Shown piece after piece: positions 1-11,996 of a DNA stretch of 64,000 nt. Position 1 is the stretch's first letter, and each line of letters begins with the position of its first letter. Made by a program: the position numbers and the translations under genes. Under the pieces are notes generated by a model. The model searched no databases and was not told where the DNA came from. It saw only the letters and a program-made list of their open reading frames with translations. This DNA is from Stropharia rugosoannulata (taxonomy: Eukaryota; Basidiomycota; Agaricomycetes; Agaricales; Strophariaceae), in contig JANCIK010000001.1 of NCBI GenBank assembly GCA_028532985.1, forward strand, positions 1,550,001 through 1,614,000, given 5' to 3'.

Positions 1-3000
1 AAATTTTGTTTGAAGATGAAGAAGATCGCGACCTATATGCGCTAAATGAGGAATCTGATCCTTTCGATGTTATCTTGGTGCGTGAAATACCCCGGGGATA
101 TGGATATATGGGTTGCTCATAAGTTCATTCAGAACTGTTCATTATCCTTGTCAGATACTATTTTAGGCGCGCGCATTATAGCAGACGTCTATCTCAACGA
201 ACTCGATTATGAAAATGCCATTAAATTTTCAAAGCAGGGTTTACTAAATCTAGCCACGTTCGAATCTAACATGGCGAAGATTTTAACAAAGTAACATTCC
301 TTGATCTTCATCTCGTTTCACGCCGCTGACATTCAGAATAGGAGTCGCACAGGTCTTCAAGTAATCTTGGCTACATCGCTCGTTCACTTTTTCTCTCCGA
401 AACATCATCCCGAAGCAACGCGCGTTGTAGATGAAATCCTCGCACGCTCACCGAAGAACTCCCTAGCACTAATGGGCCGCGCGTATATGCTGCAAGCTGC
501 GTCCGACTGGGAAGGCGCGGCTGCTGTATTTGACCAAGTCTCGGCTCTCCTACCTGACAATCTAGAGACTGGTTTGCGTGCGCGAGAAGAAAGTGCCTGG
601 TGTACCAACCAACTGGGTAAATACGATGAGAGCTTGCAGGAGTTACAGCAGGTCCTGGAAATTCTTGAAGACCTTGAAGGGGACCATCTGAAATCAGAGC
701 GGGCGCGGTGTCTATGGCGCATTGGAAAATGCAACATGAGTATAGGCGGTATGTCACACTCCACTAACTTGCTCACATTTAGCTAATTGACAGTGGATCA
801 TAGGAGAAAAATTACAGGCAGCATATAAGTACTTCATTGATGCCTTGAAGCAGGATTCGGAATTTGCCCCGGCGTTCACCTCCCTTGGGATACATTATCT
901 AGAGCATACTTCTCCACCAGACCCTATTCGATCGTCCAAATGTTTTCAGAAGGCTTTCGAGCTCGACGCGCGAGAGACTGTTGCTGCGCGACGACTGGCT
1001 GAAGGTTTTGCCAATGATAGAGAGTGGGACTTGGTTGAGGTCGTGGCTCAGCGAACGATCGACGGCGAAGGAGGTCTTAATGCCGGTCTCAAAAAGGCAG
1101 AACTAGATGCGACGAGTAGGTATCTTCCGACAAATTCATGGGCATGGAAAGCTATTGGCGTTGTCAAATTTGTGAGACGCTTTGATTCACTTTTTTAAAA
1201 TTCACTGACAAAAAACTGCAGCACTACAAAGACTATGCGGCTGCTATCCAGGCTTTCCAAATTTCTCTGAGGGTCGAGCCAGAGGACCAATCACTATGGG
1301 TCAGACTCGGAGAAGCTTATAACAAGGCTGGAAGACACGCCGCTGCACTTAAGGCGCTTACTCATGCTCTAGAAATGAAGTCTGACGACTGGCTGTGCTC
1401 GTATTTCATTGCCGATGTAAAGCAATCCATGGGTCTATACGATGAAGCAATTACTGTCTTGAAGTCCATTCGCGCAGTACGCCCGGATGAAGCTGGCATT
1501 CTGACGCTGCTCGCCCATGTTCACTTGGATCTCGGTCGCTCGCAAGTCGCTGATAGTTTCCAAATCCGCGCCGAGCAATCGTTCATGGACGCGATTTCCG
1601 TCGCATTGGACGTGATTCAGAGGGTACCTGGTTTTAGGACGATTGCATGGAAGATCATAGGTGATGCGGCTTTCGAACTTTCTGTGTTCTCCACGTTTAT
1701 CAATGAACCGGCGGTCAGAGAATCTCTGGAGGCGGTTAAATTCATCCCAGTACAGGACACGGTAGAGGCAATTGATAAGATTGTAACACCCCCATCCTTC
1801 ACTGCTTCTGAACCCTTGAATGGACTGTATGCTACCGTCGTTGCTATCTATGCATACCTCTGTCAATTATCCCTGAGTCAATCACCAGCGGCAGGCTCTT
1901 GGTACGACCTTGCAGTGGCACTCCAGTCTTGGACGACGAAGGTGCTGCCAATCGTTGATACTAACGTAGCGAAGGATAAGGCTGTCGAGTACTTGAAGAA
2001 GGCGCTGCAGCTGGAAGTCGGCAATCCTTTGTACTGGGTGGCGTTGGGAAACGCATATTTCTTATCGCACGCCAAAGTTGCACAACATGCGTATATTCGC
2101 GCCATCGATATTGACTCGAAGGATGCGGACACCTGGGTAAACCTTGGGCTGCTGTATGCATATCATGGCGACGTAGATTTGGCGAACGAGGCTTTGTACC
2201 GCGCACAGGTTCTTGACCCTGATAACACCCTCGCATGGGTTGGACAGTTCCTCATCGCCATTGTCAATGGCGATAAGGCAGACGCTACACTCTTGCTAGA
2301 GCATGCTGTAGGATTGGCAGCCCCAGTGGTGAACACCTTCTCTGCTTTAGTGATACAGTGATTCTAATGTTTAAACATTTAGTCCGCTGCAGACTATGAA
2401 TACTCCTCGAGGGTATTTTCTTTGACGAAGAAGCTGCAGCGTCCAGAGCAAGTGCAAGATACACTACTGCCCGCTTTCTTCTTCCTCAACCGATACTGCA
2501 AGCGGCGACCGAGCGATGCATCAGGCCTACACTTGCTTTCTCTTGTATGCGAAAGGCTGGGGCATACCTCACTTGGCGAGGAACTCGTCGAGCGCGCCAT
2601 CACGATCCTAGAAACAGCATATGAAGAAACGGAGGATCCGGAAGTTGAAAAGCGTTACATCATCGCCAACGCCACGCTGGGCCGGCTGCGACTTGCACAG
2701 GGAGGGTACGAGAATAGCTTAGCGTCGTTCGACGCCGCTCTAGGGCTACTGGCTGACAAGGACGAGTCGGAGGGTGCGACGCGGCCGCTGAAAGTGCAAG
2801 CGCACCTCGGGTCGGGCCTTGCCCATTTTTTCATGGGTGACTTGGAGGCGGCGCTCGGTGCACTGGAAGAGGCGCACGGAGCTGCTGGGCAAGACCTCGC
2901 TCTGCGTGGGCAAGTTGACCTGGCGCTTGCACAGACGCTGTGGGCGCTCGGAACCCCTGAGACCCGCGAAGCCGCTAAGACGCGTCTGCTGGAGTGGTGC

Positions 3001-4347
3001 GTTTTCTTTCGCGTTCTTCATCTCTCAACTGACAAACTTTTCTCTACAGTATCGCGGCGGACCCAGATAACCTCGCGGCAATTAACGCGCTCGCGGGGAT
3101 GGGCATCCTGACGGACGACGAGGGGCTGATTGACGCTGCTCTCTCCGAGATCCTCGCTCTGCCTGTCGAGCAGAAGCACGCCCTCGACCCTGCGCGGCAC
3201 GTGGACTACCTACTAATTCAGCACCACCTCGCACAGGTACGTATCTGCTCTACTCTATCTCTACTCCGTCCATTCCATCTGCCTTTCTTCATCCACCCAT
3301 TCATTATCTGTACCTGTGTCTGCATTCCAGTGCGTCCAGCGGACCCGCTTTCGCTTCGCTTCCACCTCTTCTTCCTTTCGCCGCCTTCCCGCTCAGGCAA
3401 TACTGCATTTTGGTGGCGTGCTCTGGATATGTGGGGAGATGCTGGATGCATTCCAGGGCGTCACCATTCAATACGTTGCTCGTGCGTCCCCCGAGACTAA
3501 GCAAAAGCCAAAGTCAAAAAGTCAATTTCTCCTGTCCATTATAGGCATGGATATGCGTATTGTCATTGATTCTGTTGTTCTTCGTGCGCCCCGAGGGCAG
3601 TGGAATGATCGAGATTCGAAGCCAGTGGCAAGTAATCAGGCGCCTCAGGCCGCGACGGGAGATACCATTTTGGGGGGTCCGCACAGCGCTTCTACATTCT
3701 ACGCCTTCCTCTCATGGCCTTCTCCTTTCTTTCGCGTCATTCCGCTATTTTACTCACCTTGTTTATTTTCTATCTTTCCAAGCAAATTTTTGGTGCCTTT
3801 ATCCCTGTCCGTTTACTTTTTCTCTTCGTGTTTCTCCTCTCGGCGCGTAGTTTCATCCCTTCGATAAAACGCGCCGCATCCTTCCATTGTTCTATCCTTT
3901 CCTCCCTGAGAAAAGATCACAATATGTGATTTTCTGGTTGACTGACGAAATGCGCATCCACAGGGCGACAAGGTTAAGGCGCTCACGGTCGCGCAGCGGG
4001 CGGTGCATGCCGAGCCGGGACAACGTTCCCCGCGCACGCGGCTTGCCACTTTACTACTCCAACAGCAAAACAAAAAAGGAGACAAAGACCCGGGCGCACA
4101 CGCTCAGGAGGCGCTCGCGGTGCTTAATACAAGACCTGGAACGGATGTCGGCGTCGGCGCTGTCACGGACACGGAGAGCGCGGTCGAGGCGCTTGGTCTG
4201 CAGGCTGTGGCGCAGGCCTTGCTGCGGCCGCTGACAGAAGATGGAGAGGACGGAGGGCTGCGCGCGGCGCAGCGGGCTGTCATGATGTGCCCTAGTGCGG
4301 TGCGCGGGTGGCAGGCACTCGCATATGTCCGTGCACACTCTGTATAA
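1..4347 (+). CDS. SKI3: SKI3/TTC37-like TPR protein, 5' partial
   Basis: C-terminal part (about 1,106 codons) of the TPR scaffold of the Ski complex, which in the family holds the Ski2 helicase and Ski8 and feeds mRNA to the cytoplasmic exosome. Seen: exons <1-77, 133-290, 342-748, 804-1171, 1222-2349, 2383-2996, 3050-3236 and 3964-4347, all joining in frame. TPR helices run throughout (e.g. AWKAIGVVKF, YWVALGNAYF). The C-terminal motifs INALAGMGILTDDEG and YLLIQHHLAQ are typical of Ski3. The N-terminus lies left of the window. Seven introns lie in view: six are about 33-55 bp, while the last (3237-3963) is 727 bp. No gene overlaps the 3' end. Family assignment is firm; exact acceptors at 2382 and 341 were chosen by reading frame. 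Confidence 0.9.
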
Positions 4348-6141
4348 TAGGTTGTACTTATTAAAATTCTAGCGTGCCATAAGAAATCTTCCACGCGAGT
4401 GGCTAGTACCTCCGACTATTACCTCTTAACACATGAAGGGTCGCCGTCCCGTCTCCTTAAGCCGCGCTGAAAGACGAGTAAAAAAGGAAATCTCACTACA
4501 TATATGGTTATTGTTATATGACAAGTTAGTTATTTACGACAAAATTTGAATATGTTGGATTGTGGGAGTAAGTCCTCTTTTGAAATCGTACACTAACTCT
4601 AACTCGATTTTTAGTAGGCTTCCACGAATTTTGTCGGTTACAACCCAGAACGTTTTCTCTTCATTTCGGTCAAATGTCTGAATGCTGTTTATGTTGTAGC
4701 TTTTGTTTAGTGGTATAAGTAGGTGTTTAAATTCGTCTTTGATCGTCTAGTTGGCTAGGTTTTCTGGTGCGTCTAATTGCTCAGTGCACTCCCATACTGA
4801 GCAATTGCTCTTGCTTCGAATCATACAGGAACTGGGCAGATTAACAAAATGATTTTGAGAATTAATTGTAAATACGGTATGCATGTAAAATGACTTGTAC
4901 ATGACGCCTGAGCGTTATCTTATCAAGATTTTGCGATTCATTGGTATCGTCTCAACATTGGAGCAACATACCGAATTAGGAGTACTTCTGGACGTGTGGA
5001 GCTTTCAGCACAGTGACCCAAATATGAGTACCTGTATGTTTGATGAATTTAAAGGACAAATAGCGAACCTTTGCAGCACGTCCGTAGAGCTTATCAGGGC
5101 CGGAATAAAGCGCATATACACGCATATTGACGAGATGATCTTACACATGTAAGTATAAAATGGCGTCGCTGGCTGCGTTTTTCGGACTGTCTGATAAAAT
5201 GATATGTCTGATAACCTGTATGCTCGAATGAGCAATTAGCTTATCTTTGCAGCACGCCCATACTCTATAACTTGGTAGAATCAGGAAAAGTTGAGCATAA
5301 TAACAGTCTTTGTATGCGCCTGAAAGACTCGATGGTATAAAGACGCCTATCCCCGCAACTAAGGCACTATAAAGTACATGAATCAGTTGAATAAGCCCCA
5401 TTGGAGGTACGGGTTGTACTCACCAGCAAAGAGGCTGGTGAGGCCGTTAATGGTCGGCCCAACATTATCGAGAAAGGAGTAGTGCGCATAGAAGGCAGAG
5501 CAGGGGGTAGTGGAAAGAAGGTAATGGTGAAGAAAGCAATACTGTAGTCTTTCTGTCCCGCGTTCCGAGCTGCACACATCACTGGGACTCTTGACTCTGA
5601 ATAATTAAGCTGTTCCCGAACTAGACTGAAGCGCGTCGCTTGCAAGCATGAGATACTCATAAATCTTGGCTCTCTCTGACTGTACACCTCGATAACTGTC
5701 TTCACTGGGCTAGAACAACGCACCCTGTTACCTGAATTTGCAATTGCTTTCATTACAATAACGGTAGGTAGTGTTTTGTGTTGCGTTGTTGTGTATGTAT
5801 AATGTTAAGTGCGGAGATATATATAATAGGTTAACAATGGAGTGGAAAAACACAAATTGAGCGACGCTTGGAGACCGGAGAAGGGAGGAAAAGTAAAATA
5901 GAAGGCTGCCCTCCGCGCATGGAGGAACATGGAGGGCCAGAAGATGGACGGAGGGCCGGAGATGCTCCGGCTGACCACCGCCGGCGCGGAACACCGGACG
6001 GGCGGGGGCGAGACGCTACGATGCGCCATATATCTACGTAGATACAGAGGATTAGTAAATTAGTTCTATCTAAGGGGTTGAAGGAGGTGAATTACACCTG
6101 CACTCGGCCGGTGATATGGGTAGTGGTGGTCGAGAGCGGGC
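4348..6141. other. Intergenic, no convincing gene
   Basis: 1.8 kb between the convergent SKI3 and LETM1-like genes. AT-rich to about 5.8 kb. A plus-strand 85-codon ORF (4895-5152) has no recognisable motif. On the minus strand, 5400-5577 reads FLDNVGPTINGLTSLFA up to a GTGAGT donor at about 5423, so it could be one exon of an unknown gene, but I could not find partners that give a stable reading frame. Confidence 0.5.
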
Positions 6142-7481
6142 CTACGGTCGCGCAACAAGCTCTTCGGCGTGCTTCACGACGAGTGCAAGACGGCGGGGAA
6201 CGGCATCATCAGAATCTGGGCCTGCGGAGCGCACTGCATCAAGCCAGGCGAGCAAGTGTGCCTGTAGAGCCTTGTACGGCTCCTCAGACGACGTCCGACT
6301 AGAATAAGTGATAAGCAACACAGTCAGTCAATGGACAGCATTTACTACGCACATTCCGCGCTCCTCGAGTGCGTCCACGAGCTCTGCGCGTGAGAGCGGG
6401 GCGGTGTCCTTGAGCAGCATCTCGTCGTCACGCACAATAAAGGACAGGTGGCGGCGGATCCTGCGCAGGCGGAGGGCATTGGGCCCAATGGTGGAGAGGC
6501 CAAGGCACCTGCAAGCCGGTAAGCGGGGCAAGACAAAGCAGGAAGACAATACGTACCCGCATACAACCTCGGCAGCGTCTGGGCGAGCAAGGGCTGCGAG
6601 CGGGAGGCGGGCCGAGTCTCGTGCGTCTGCTGCGAGGGCGGCGAAGAGCGGGGCGTGGACGACGGCGTACGCGCGGGCCTTCTCCGCACGCTGTGCGTCG
6701 ATGCGGGCGCGCTGGGAGGGGAGGATGCAGGTCGAGGGGAGCATGAAGGGTGCATATATGGCGATGAGCGGGATGACCTCCTCGAGCAGCAACGCGATGA
6801 CGAGGAACGGGACGAGTCTGCAGCAAGGTCAGCGGGCGCGCGACATTTTGTGGGCAACGCACTTTGTGATATCGTCCTTCTGCGTCGTGATGAGGCGGAA
6901 CTCGGCGCGCGTCAGCGGCTCGCCTCCTGCCCGTACGCGCGCCGTGATTGCGGCGATCGCCTTGCGCCGCGTGAAGATGAGCTTGGTGCCGCGGTAGTAG
7001 AATTTCTGCGCGGGCTCAGTCAGCGTCCAACAGCTCACACGGGGCCACGCACCGCTATCTGGATGACCTGGTGCAGGGTCCGCTGCAGCCACGTCGCGCC
7101 CTCGGGCGGCGGCTCGAGCACGCCGTGCGCCTCGGCCTCCCGGATGTCGTGCTTCGCCTCCTCCTTGGCTGCCCCCAGCGAGGGCAGCGTGGGCACGTGG
7201 AGCGCACTCGCTGCCTGCGTCGGCTTGGACTGGACCTTGGGGGCGGGGGTGCTGCTTGGGGGCTTGGGCTTGATGGGGGCGGGGCGCAGGTCGAGCCTGG
7301 GCTTCTTGGGGGCTGCGAGCGGCGGCGGCGGGTGGTCGGCGGTGTGCTCCTTGTCGGTGGGGCCGGGGGTGGGGAGGGGCGTGGAGTAGAGGCGGCGGCA
7401 GGGGTGGGCGTGCTGGAAGGGGACGAAGGCGAGTCTGCGGCGCAGGAGGGCGGCGGGGCCGCTCGCCGTGCGTGGAACCAT
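6142..7481 (-). CDS. LETM1-domain mitochondrial inner membrane protein (Mdm38/Ylh47-like)
   Basis: LETM1 proteins sit in the mitochondrial inner membrane, affect K+/H+ exchange and bind mitoribosomes. Seen: an Arg/Ser/Ala-rich N-terminus without acidic residues (MVPRTASG...RRRLAF), fitting a mitochondrial presequence; a Pro/Lys-rich linker; then FYYRGTKLIFTRRKA, EPLTRAEFRLI and a hydrophobic span LVPFLVIALLLEEVIPLI followed by FMLPST, the core signature of the LETM1 domain. Exons (minus): 7481-7053, 7005-6863, 6817-6557, 6508-6353, 6298-6142; total 382 codons, divisible by three. An in-frame ATG at 7508 would add nine residues; I prefer 7481 because the presequence starts there. It is shorter than yeast Mdm38 (573 aa) and lacks an obvious EF hand. 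Divergent neighbour starts about 55-80 bp away. Confidence 0.85.
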
Positions 7482-7561
7482 AGTGGGTGCGGAGAGCAAG
7501 AGCACCATTTTTCAGTCACACTCTCGCCCCAGGCATGTCACGTCACTCCCCCTCCTTCCCC
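7482..7561. promoter_or_regulatory. Short divergent intergenic region (bidirectional promoter)
   Basis: Only 80 bp separate the LETM1-like start (7481, -) from the ATG at 7562 (+), or fewer if the ATGs at 7508 (-) or 7535 (+) are used. Both 5' UTRs and core promoters must overlap the opposite gene. No TATA box is visible. Confidence 0.5.
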
Positions 7562-8127
7562 ATGGCCACCACCAAGACTCTCATCCGCGACAGCACCGAC
7601 GTTCAGGACCCTGCGCCCATCGCCGCCACCGTCGACCTCCTGCGCGCCGAGACTGGCCTGTACTTTGACGCCACTCACCTGCTGCTCGTGGCAGCGCCGA
7701 CGCCCCCGCCTGCAGCGGCCGCCAGCTATTTATACCGCCTCGCCAAGGCCGCGCAGGACGCCGCGTACGCCCGCGCGTGCTCGAGCATCCTGGCCGGCGA
7801 GGGCAGCGAGAGCGACGACACGGGTGACGTCGCCTTGTGGCTCGGGGACGGCGAGTACGGCACGCCCGCCGCGGTGGTGGGCGCGCTTGGGCTGCGCGCG
7901 GGCCAGGTGCGCTCAGGCTCCCACCCATTGCGTCATTGCGCTGACTAACCCGCGCTGCATTGCAGGCCGAGGCAGTGCGCGACTCGTGCACGCTGGAGAA
8001 TGTGGAGCAGCTGGCCAGCCGATTTAGCTTCCGCGTCGAGGGCGCGGATTCGAGGGTGTATTTCTTTCTGGTGGGGCAGATCGGGGGCGGATGGGGCGGC
8101 CTGGCGGGTGTAGGGACATGGTCGTGA
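7562..8127 (+). CDS. Conserved-looking hypothetical protein, 168 aa
   Basis: I do not recognise this protein. Two exons, 7562-7906 and 7966-8127, join through a 59-bp GT-AG intron with a CTGAC-type branch site (ctgactaac) to give 168 codons plus stop. The N-terminal half has two helix-like stretches (VDLLRAETGLYF, YLYRLAKAAQDAAYARA), an acidic loop (GEGSESDDTG) and a Gly-rich C-terminus. No signal peptide or membrane span. An in-frame ATG at 7535 would add nine residues. Codon use is GC-rich like its neighbours. The MED27-like gene starts 64 bp downstream on the same strand. Confidence 0.6.
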
Positions 8128-8191
8128 CAGATTAGTTACTTTGAATGAATGGATGTGACAAGCGTGACATATTGTTCTGACCACAACAACG

Positions 8192-9022
8192 ATGAGCGCC
8201 GGGCTGAAAGAGCAGATCGAACAGCTGGAGGCGCTGCAGGAGCGGTTGGGGCGGGTGCGCCAGGTGCCGCCGGCTCTCCTGCAGACGCGAAACGCAGGGC
8301 AGGGCGTGCGGGACGAATTCCTCGCGGTGAAGGAAGTAGCGGACGCGGTGCTATCTGAGCCGCTGCAGGCCGCGCTGCAGCGCGCGCGCGAGAGCCGCGA
8401 GACGGAGCCACCGCCGCGGGCAAGCGGCGGCGAGGAGCGGCGCGTGAACCGGAAGCGACGGTGAGTGCGCTGCTGGTTGCAGGTGCATGTGCAGGCGACT
8501 GACTCGGGCAGGCGGGCGGCGACGCCGGAGGACTTTGTGGCCGAGCGGACGGAGACGCTGCCGCGCCGGCCGGAGGCGCCGGTGGCCACAGGCGAGCTCG
8601 GGGCGTGGGCGCAGGCGTTCAACGAGGCGCACGCGGACGCGAAGCTGCGGATCCGGGAGCGGGTGATGCGGCTGGCGCTGCGGGACGTGCTGACGGTGTA
8701 CATGGAGGTCGGGGCGGGGGCGGGCGGGGCGGCGGTGGTGGAGACGATCCGGGTGTTCGGGCCGCGGGAGACGGGGAGCGCGCACGGGCAGTCGGCGTTC
8801 GGGGTGTTCCAGCAGGTGTCGCAGCAGCTGGCGCGCGGGATGGCGGACGGGGCCGGAGTGGGGACGGTGGTAGGGCACGTAATGGCGTACTTGGACCTGT
8901 ACGAGGGGCGGTGCGGGACGTGCATGCGGGTTGTAGCGGGGGACGGGCCGGTGCCGTGCGTGGTGAGGTGGTGGGACGGGAGGGTGTGGCGGGGTGCGCA
9001 TGCGGGGTGCGGGCGCGGGTAG
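8192..9022 (+). CDS. MED27: Mediator subunit 27-like protein
   Basis: Mediator tail subunits link activators to RNA polymerase II in the nucleus. Seen: an N-terminal coiled coil (LKEQIEQLEALQERLGRVRQ), a basic linker, and a C-terminal region FGVFQQVSQQLARGM followed by LDLYEGRCGTCMRVV, a Pro/Arg/Trp strand and GAHAGC. This order (helices, CxxC, aromatic/Arg patch, final H-x-x-C) is the layout of the Med27 C-terminal domain; here the C-x2-C is CGTC and the last pair is H..C. Exons 8192-8460 and 8512-9022 give 259 aa; the intron ends at the second of three possible AGs, the only one that keeps frame (KRR|RAATPED). Very GC-rich. Identification rests on family memory, so moderate confidence. Confidence 0.65.
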
Positions 9023-9054
9023 TGTTGTGTGTATTGTGGCCTAATGGGGCAAAC

Positions 9055-9062
9055 TATATATA
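9055..9062 (+). promoter_or_regulatory. TATA box of the medA-like gene
   Basis: TATATATA lies 99 bp before the ATG at 9161 in an otherwise GC-rich 138-bp gap that begins right after the MED27-like stop. Position fits a core promoter with a short 5' UTR. Confidence 0.45.
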
Positions 9063-9160
9063 GCGTGATTGGCGCTCGTGGACAAGAGTGGAATCGGGCG
9101 GAACAGCCCCTTTCGGGCAGGCTGAATCCGTTTAAGTAGGGCGCCGCGCTCTGGGCCTGC

Positions 9161-11130
9161 ATGGCTTCCTCCGACTCGCCCCCCATTGTCTCCCCCGCAG
9201 GCATCATCCATGTCCTCGGTTACACTCCCACAGAGGGCGAGCGCGGCGTCCCCATCACCGTCCGCATTCACTTCCACCCAGATCTCGCCGACGCCATGTA
9301 CGTCCGCCTCGTCGTCGGCAACAAGGCCGTCCCCACAAAGGTCAGACAGCTCCCCGCCGTCTCCTACGGCCGCTGGCAACTCTACGCTGCCGCGCCCCCC
9401 TTCGACCGTGCACACTGCGCATCCACCAAGGTCCTCATTTCAGTCCAGGCCCTCAACGAGGACAACGACATCCTTGACTCTGTCACCTTTGGCGAGTTCT
9501 CCTACTGGGCACCCGGTACGTTCTCTTTCGCCACCCACGTCCCCCTATCCGTCTCACCCCCCGTAGGCTCCCACGAGCGTCGCGCGTCCGCCGCCTCGAG
9601 CACCGACCCTGCAGCGCCCACAAGCTCCAACAAGCCCCCGCGCCTGCAGATCGCCGACGGCCCTGCCCTCCGCCGCCGCGCCAACACCGCCGCCAGCACC
9701 GCGCCCGTCGCCGACCGCTCGCCCTTCGCCTCCTCCCCCCAGCAGCGCAAGACCCGTCTCCATCGCCGCATGAAGTCCCAGTCGCTCATGCGCACAAAGC
9801 ACGCCGGCGGCAGCCCTGACGAGGTCTTCGCTCAGACCCCCGTACTCGAGCTTGTCACCCCGCTCGCTTCCATTTGCGCAGACTGGACCACCGCAGAGTC
9901 GGCTGCCGGCCGCCGCCTCGTCCGCTTCACCAAGATCCAGGACGGCCGCCGTCTCATCGTTTCCTGCGAGCCCATTCCCCAGGACGAGTTCAACGAGGCC
10001 GAGGCCGTCATCTCCTGCATCTACCGCGCAGAGAACGACGCATGCTACGTCACCTCTGTCGATGTTATCTACCTCCTCGAGCGCCTCACCAATGGCGAGT
10101 TCCCCGTCGAGGAGAAGAACCGCATCAGGCGCAATCTCGAGGGCCTCCGCCCGACCACCGTCTCCAAGCATAAGAGTGGCTACGGCGACTTTTTCCAGCG
10201 CATCATGGAGTTCCCCGACCCCAAGCCCCGCAATATCGAGAAGGACCTCAAGGTCTTTGATTGGAATCTCCTCGGGCAGGCGCTCGAGAAGATTCTGTCC
10301 AAATACGTGCGTATCTTTTGGTGGCATATATGCGCCCCTTTCTAACGCCCCCCGCGCAGTCGATCTACACCACGGGCAGCGATACAGACGACGCCCCGGG
10401 GCCGGTCGCGGGAGGCGGGGGTGGCACAGACACGACGCCCTCCTCAGGCTCCGCAGGCGCATCGAGCCCCGAGCTCTTCGCGCTGCAGCTCTCCTACCCG
10501 GCGCCAGACGATACCACGACCTCGCGCTTCCTCGACCAGCAGCTCCAGAGCGCCGCAGCCGTGGACGCGCTCGGCCACCCCGCTATCAAGTTCGAGCCGT
10601 ACGCAGGCGACTTTGCTGTGCTCGCTGCCAACGGCGTTGCTCACAGCGCGGGGAGCGGTGGGAGCGCAGCGGACAACGTAACGGACCCTGCGTTCGCGTC
10701 GCCCGTCGACAGCGTGCTCACCGCTGCGTCATCCTCATCCACGGCCTCGTCGTGCGCGCCCTTCCCGCTCTTCGCCGGTGCGGACCTCGGCGGTGGCACA
10801 GGCGGTGGCGCGGTCGGCGACGCGCACGGTGGTGAGTACAACCCTTGGGCAGGCGTCGGTATCCCGTTCGGCCTCGGCAAGAGCGCTGCAGACGCCACGG
10901 GCGGGATGACGCAGGACAATTATAGCCTGCTCGCCGCTGCGTATGAGAACAATACCGCCGCCGCCATTGCAGGTGGAGCTGCGGGCGTTGGGGGAGGTGG
11001 GAGCCAGATGCACACGTTCGAGGGCAACCCCGCGCTCGACTTTGACCTGTACGAGACGTACACCTTCCCGGGGTTCATGTCAGACGACACGCTCGCCGCT
11101 GCGGGGCTGGGCGAGCACCAATATCTCTAG
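9161..11130 (+). CDS. medA: Medusa (MedA)-type developmental regulator
   Basis: MedA of Aspergillus nidulans and relatives (Ren1, Acr1) are nuclear regulators of spore and fruiting development. Seen: an N-terminal beta-rich segment (VLGYTPTEGERGVPITVRI), a disordered Ser/Pro/Arg linker, then the strongly conserved block from about residue 230: FTKIQDGRRLIVSC, VISCIYRAENDACYVTSVD, EEKNRIRRNLEGLRPTTVSK and FPDPKPRNIEKDLKVFDW. The C-terminal 256 aa are low-complexity Gly/Ala/Ser, a possible activation region. Exons: 9161-9515, 9567-10306, 10360-11130; 621 aa. The first intron (9516-9566, GTACGT...CCGTAG) is 51 bp with no stop codon in frame, so its retention adds 17 residues. The second is 53 bp. 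Confidence 0.85.
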
Positions 11131-11996
11131 GTCTACCGGAATTTACACTCAGTCGCTCGCAAGACAAAAATACACCAACGACCACCACGACCACGACCAT
11201 CCATCCATATTCTCTCACGCAAACGCATCAGGATCCCTCCGCACATATTTATCAATCATCAGGTTTCCTCTCTTGGTCCAACTTTAGGATTCTGTTAGAC
11301 TTTCCCCCTCCCTCCTCGTTGATCTCTAGGCCACACGGGTTTCTCCTTCCTCTCCTCTCCCTCTCGCTCTGTATACGGTAGCAGCGGACACCAAAATCGC
11401 AGCACACCGCTGTTGTACAGTATGTATGTATGTCTAGCTTGTATTACTCTCCATCTCCCGTCTCGTTCTCGTTCTCGTCCGGTCGCTCACCGCGCCCTGC
11501 ATTGTTTGTTGTACGGTAGTTATGTATGTACGTATAGGTCATTTTTATCATTATTGTTATTGGTATTTAACGCCGGAATTGGATTGGAGGTGGAATAGCA
11601 CTTTGTTTCCTTGTTCTCCTTTGTCCGCGAGCCCTTGTTCTGTCATCTTGCATCGGGGTACTTGGTATGTATGCATGCATGTATGTATCCGTTCTGTCAC
11701 TCTGTATTATCTTGAGAATATGAACCACGCGCGTTGTTTTATTAATATGTACAAGCACCGCTGACGACGAGTAGAATTTACAAAGGGGTAAAATATCAAC
11801 AATCCTGCAAATAAACGAAGCGAAAAACCAGATCCAAAAAGCAGGGAAAAACAGATGAACAGCAATAGGAGATAAGGGTCAGTGGGTAATAAACAAAGGG
11901 CGTCGACATACAGGCTGTACATGGTAGCCGAAACGGACCGCGAAAGTAAATAAGAAAAGCAGACGTAGAAGACGAAAAGGTGAAAAGAACTGCGGG
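11131..11996. other. Intergenic between convergent genes
   Basis: 866 bp between the medA-like stop and the DOCK-like stop. The first 500 bp are pyrimidine-rich on the plus strand (ccctcctc..., tctcgttctcg) with several tatgtatg runs, fitting a 3' UTR; the rest is A-rich and fits the 3' UTR of the minus-strand gene. No ORF stands out. Confidence 0.5.

Noticed and set aside
3316..3867. 183-codon ORF inside the long SKI3 intron
   Set aside because: Translation is low-complexity Phe/Ser/Leu from C/T-rich DNA; no motif. Noted only as part of the intron.
6308..6997. 229-codon plus-strand ORF over the LETM1-like gene
   Set aside because: Ser/Arg/Ala-rich antisense shadow; the minus strand gives the LETM1 signature and a divisible exon sum.
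7945..9207. 420-codon minus-strand ORF antisense to MED27
   Set aside because: GC-rich shadow of the plus-strand genes; Arg/Ser/Pro-rich translation, no domain, and it spans two real genes and their gap.
9554..10462. 302-codon minus-strand ORF antisense to medA
   Set aside because: Third-position GC bias of medA produces open antisense frames; the plus strand has the conserved block.
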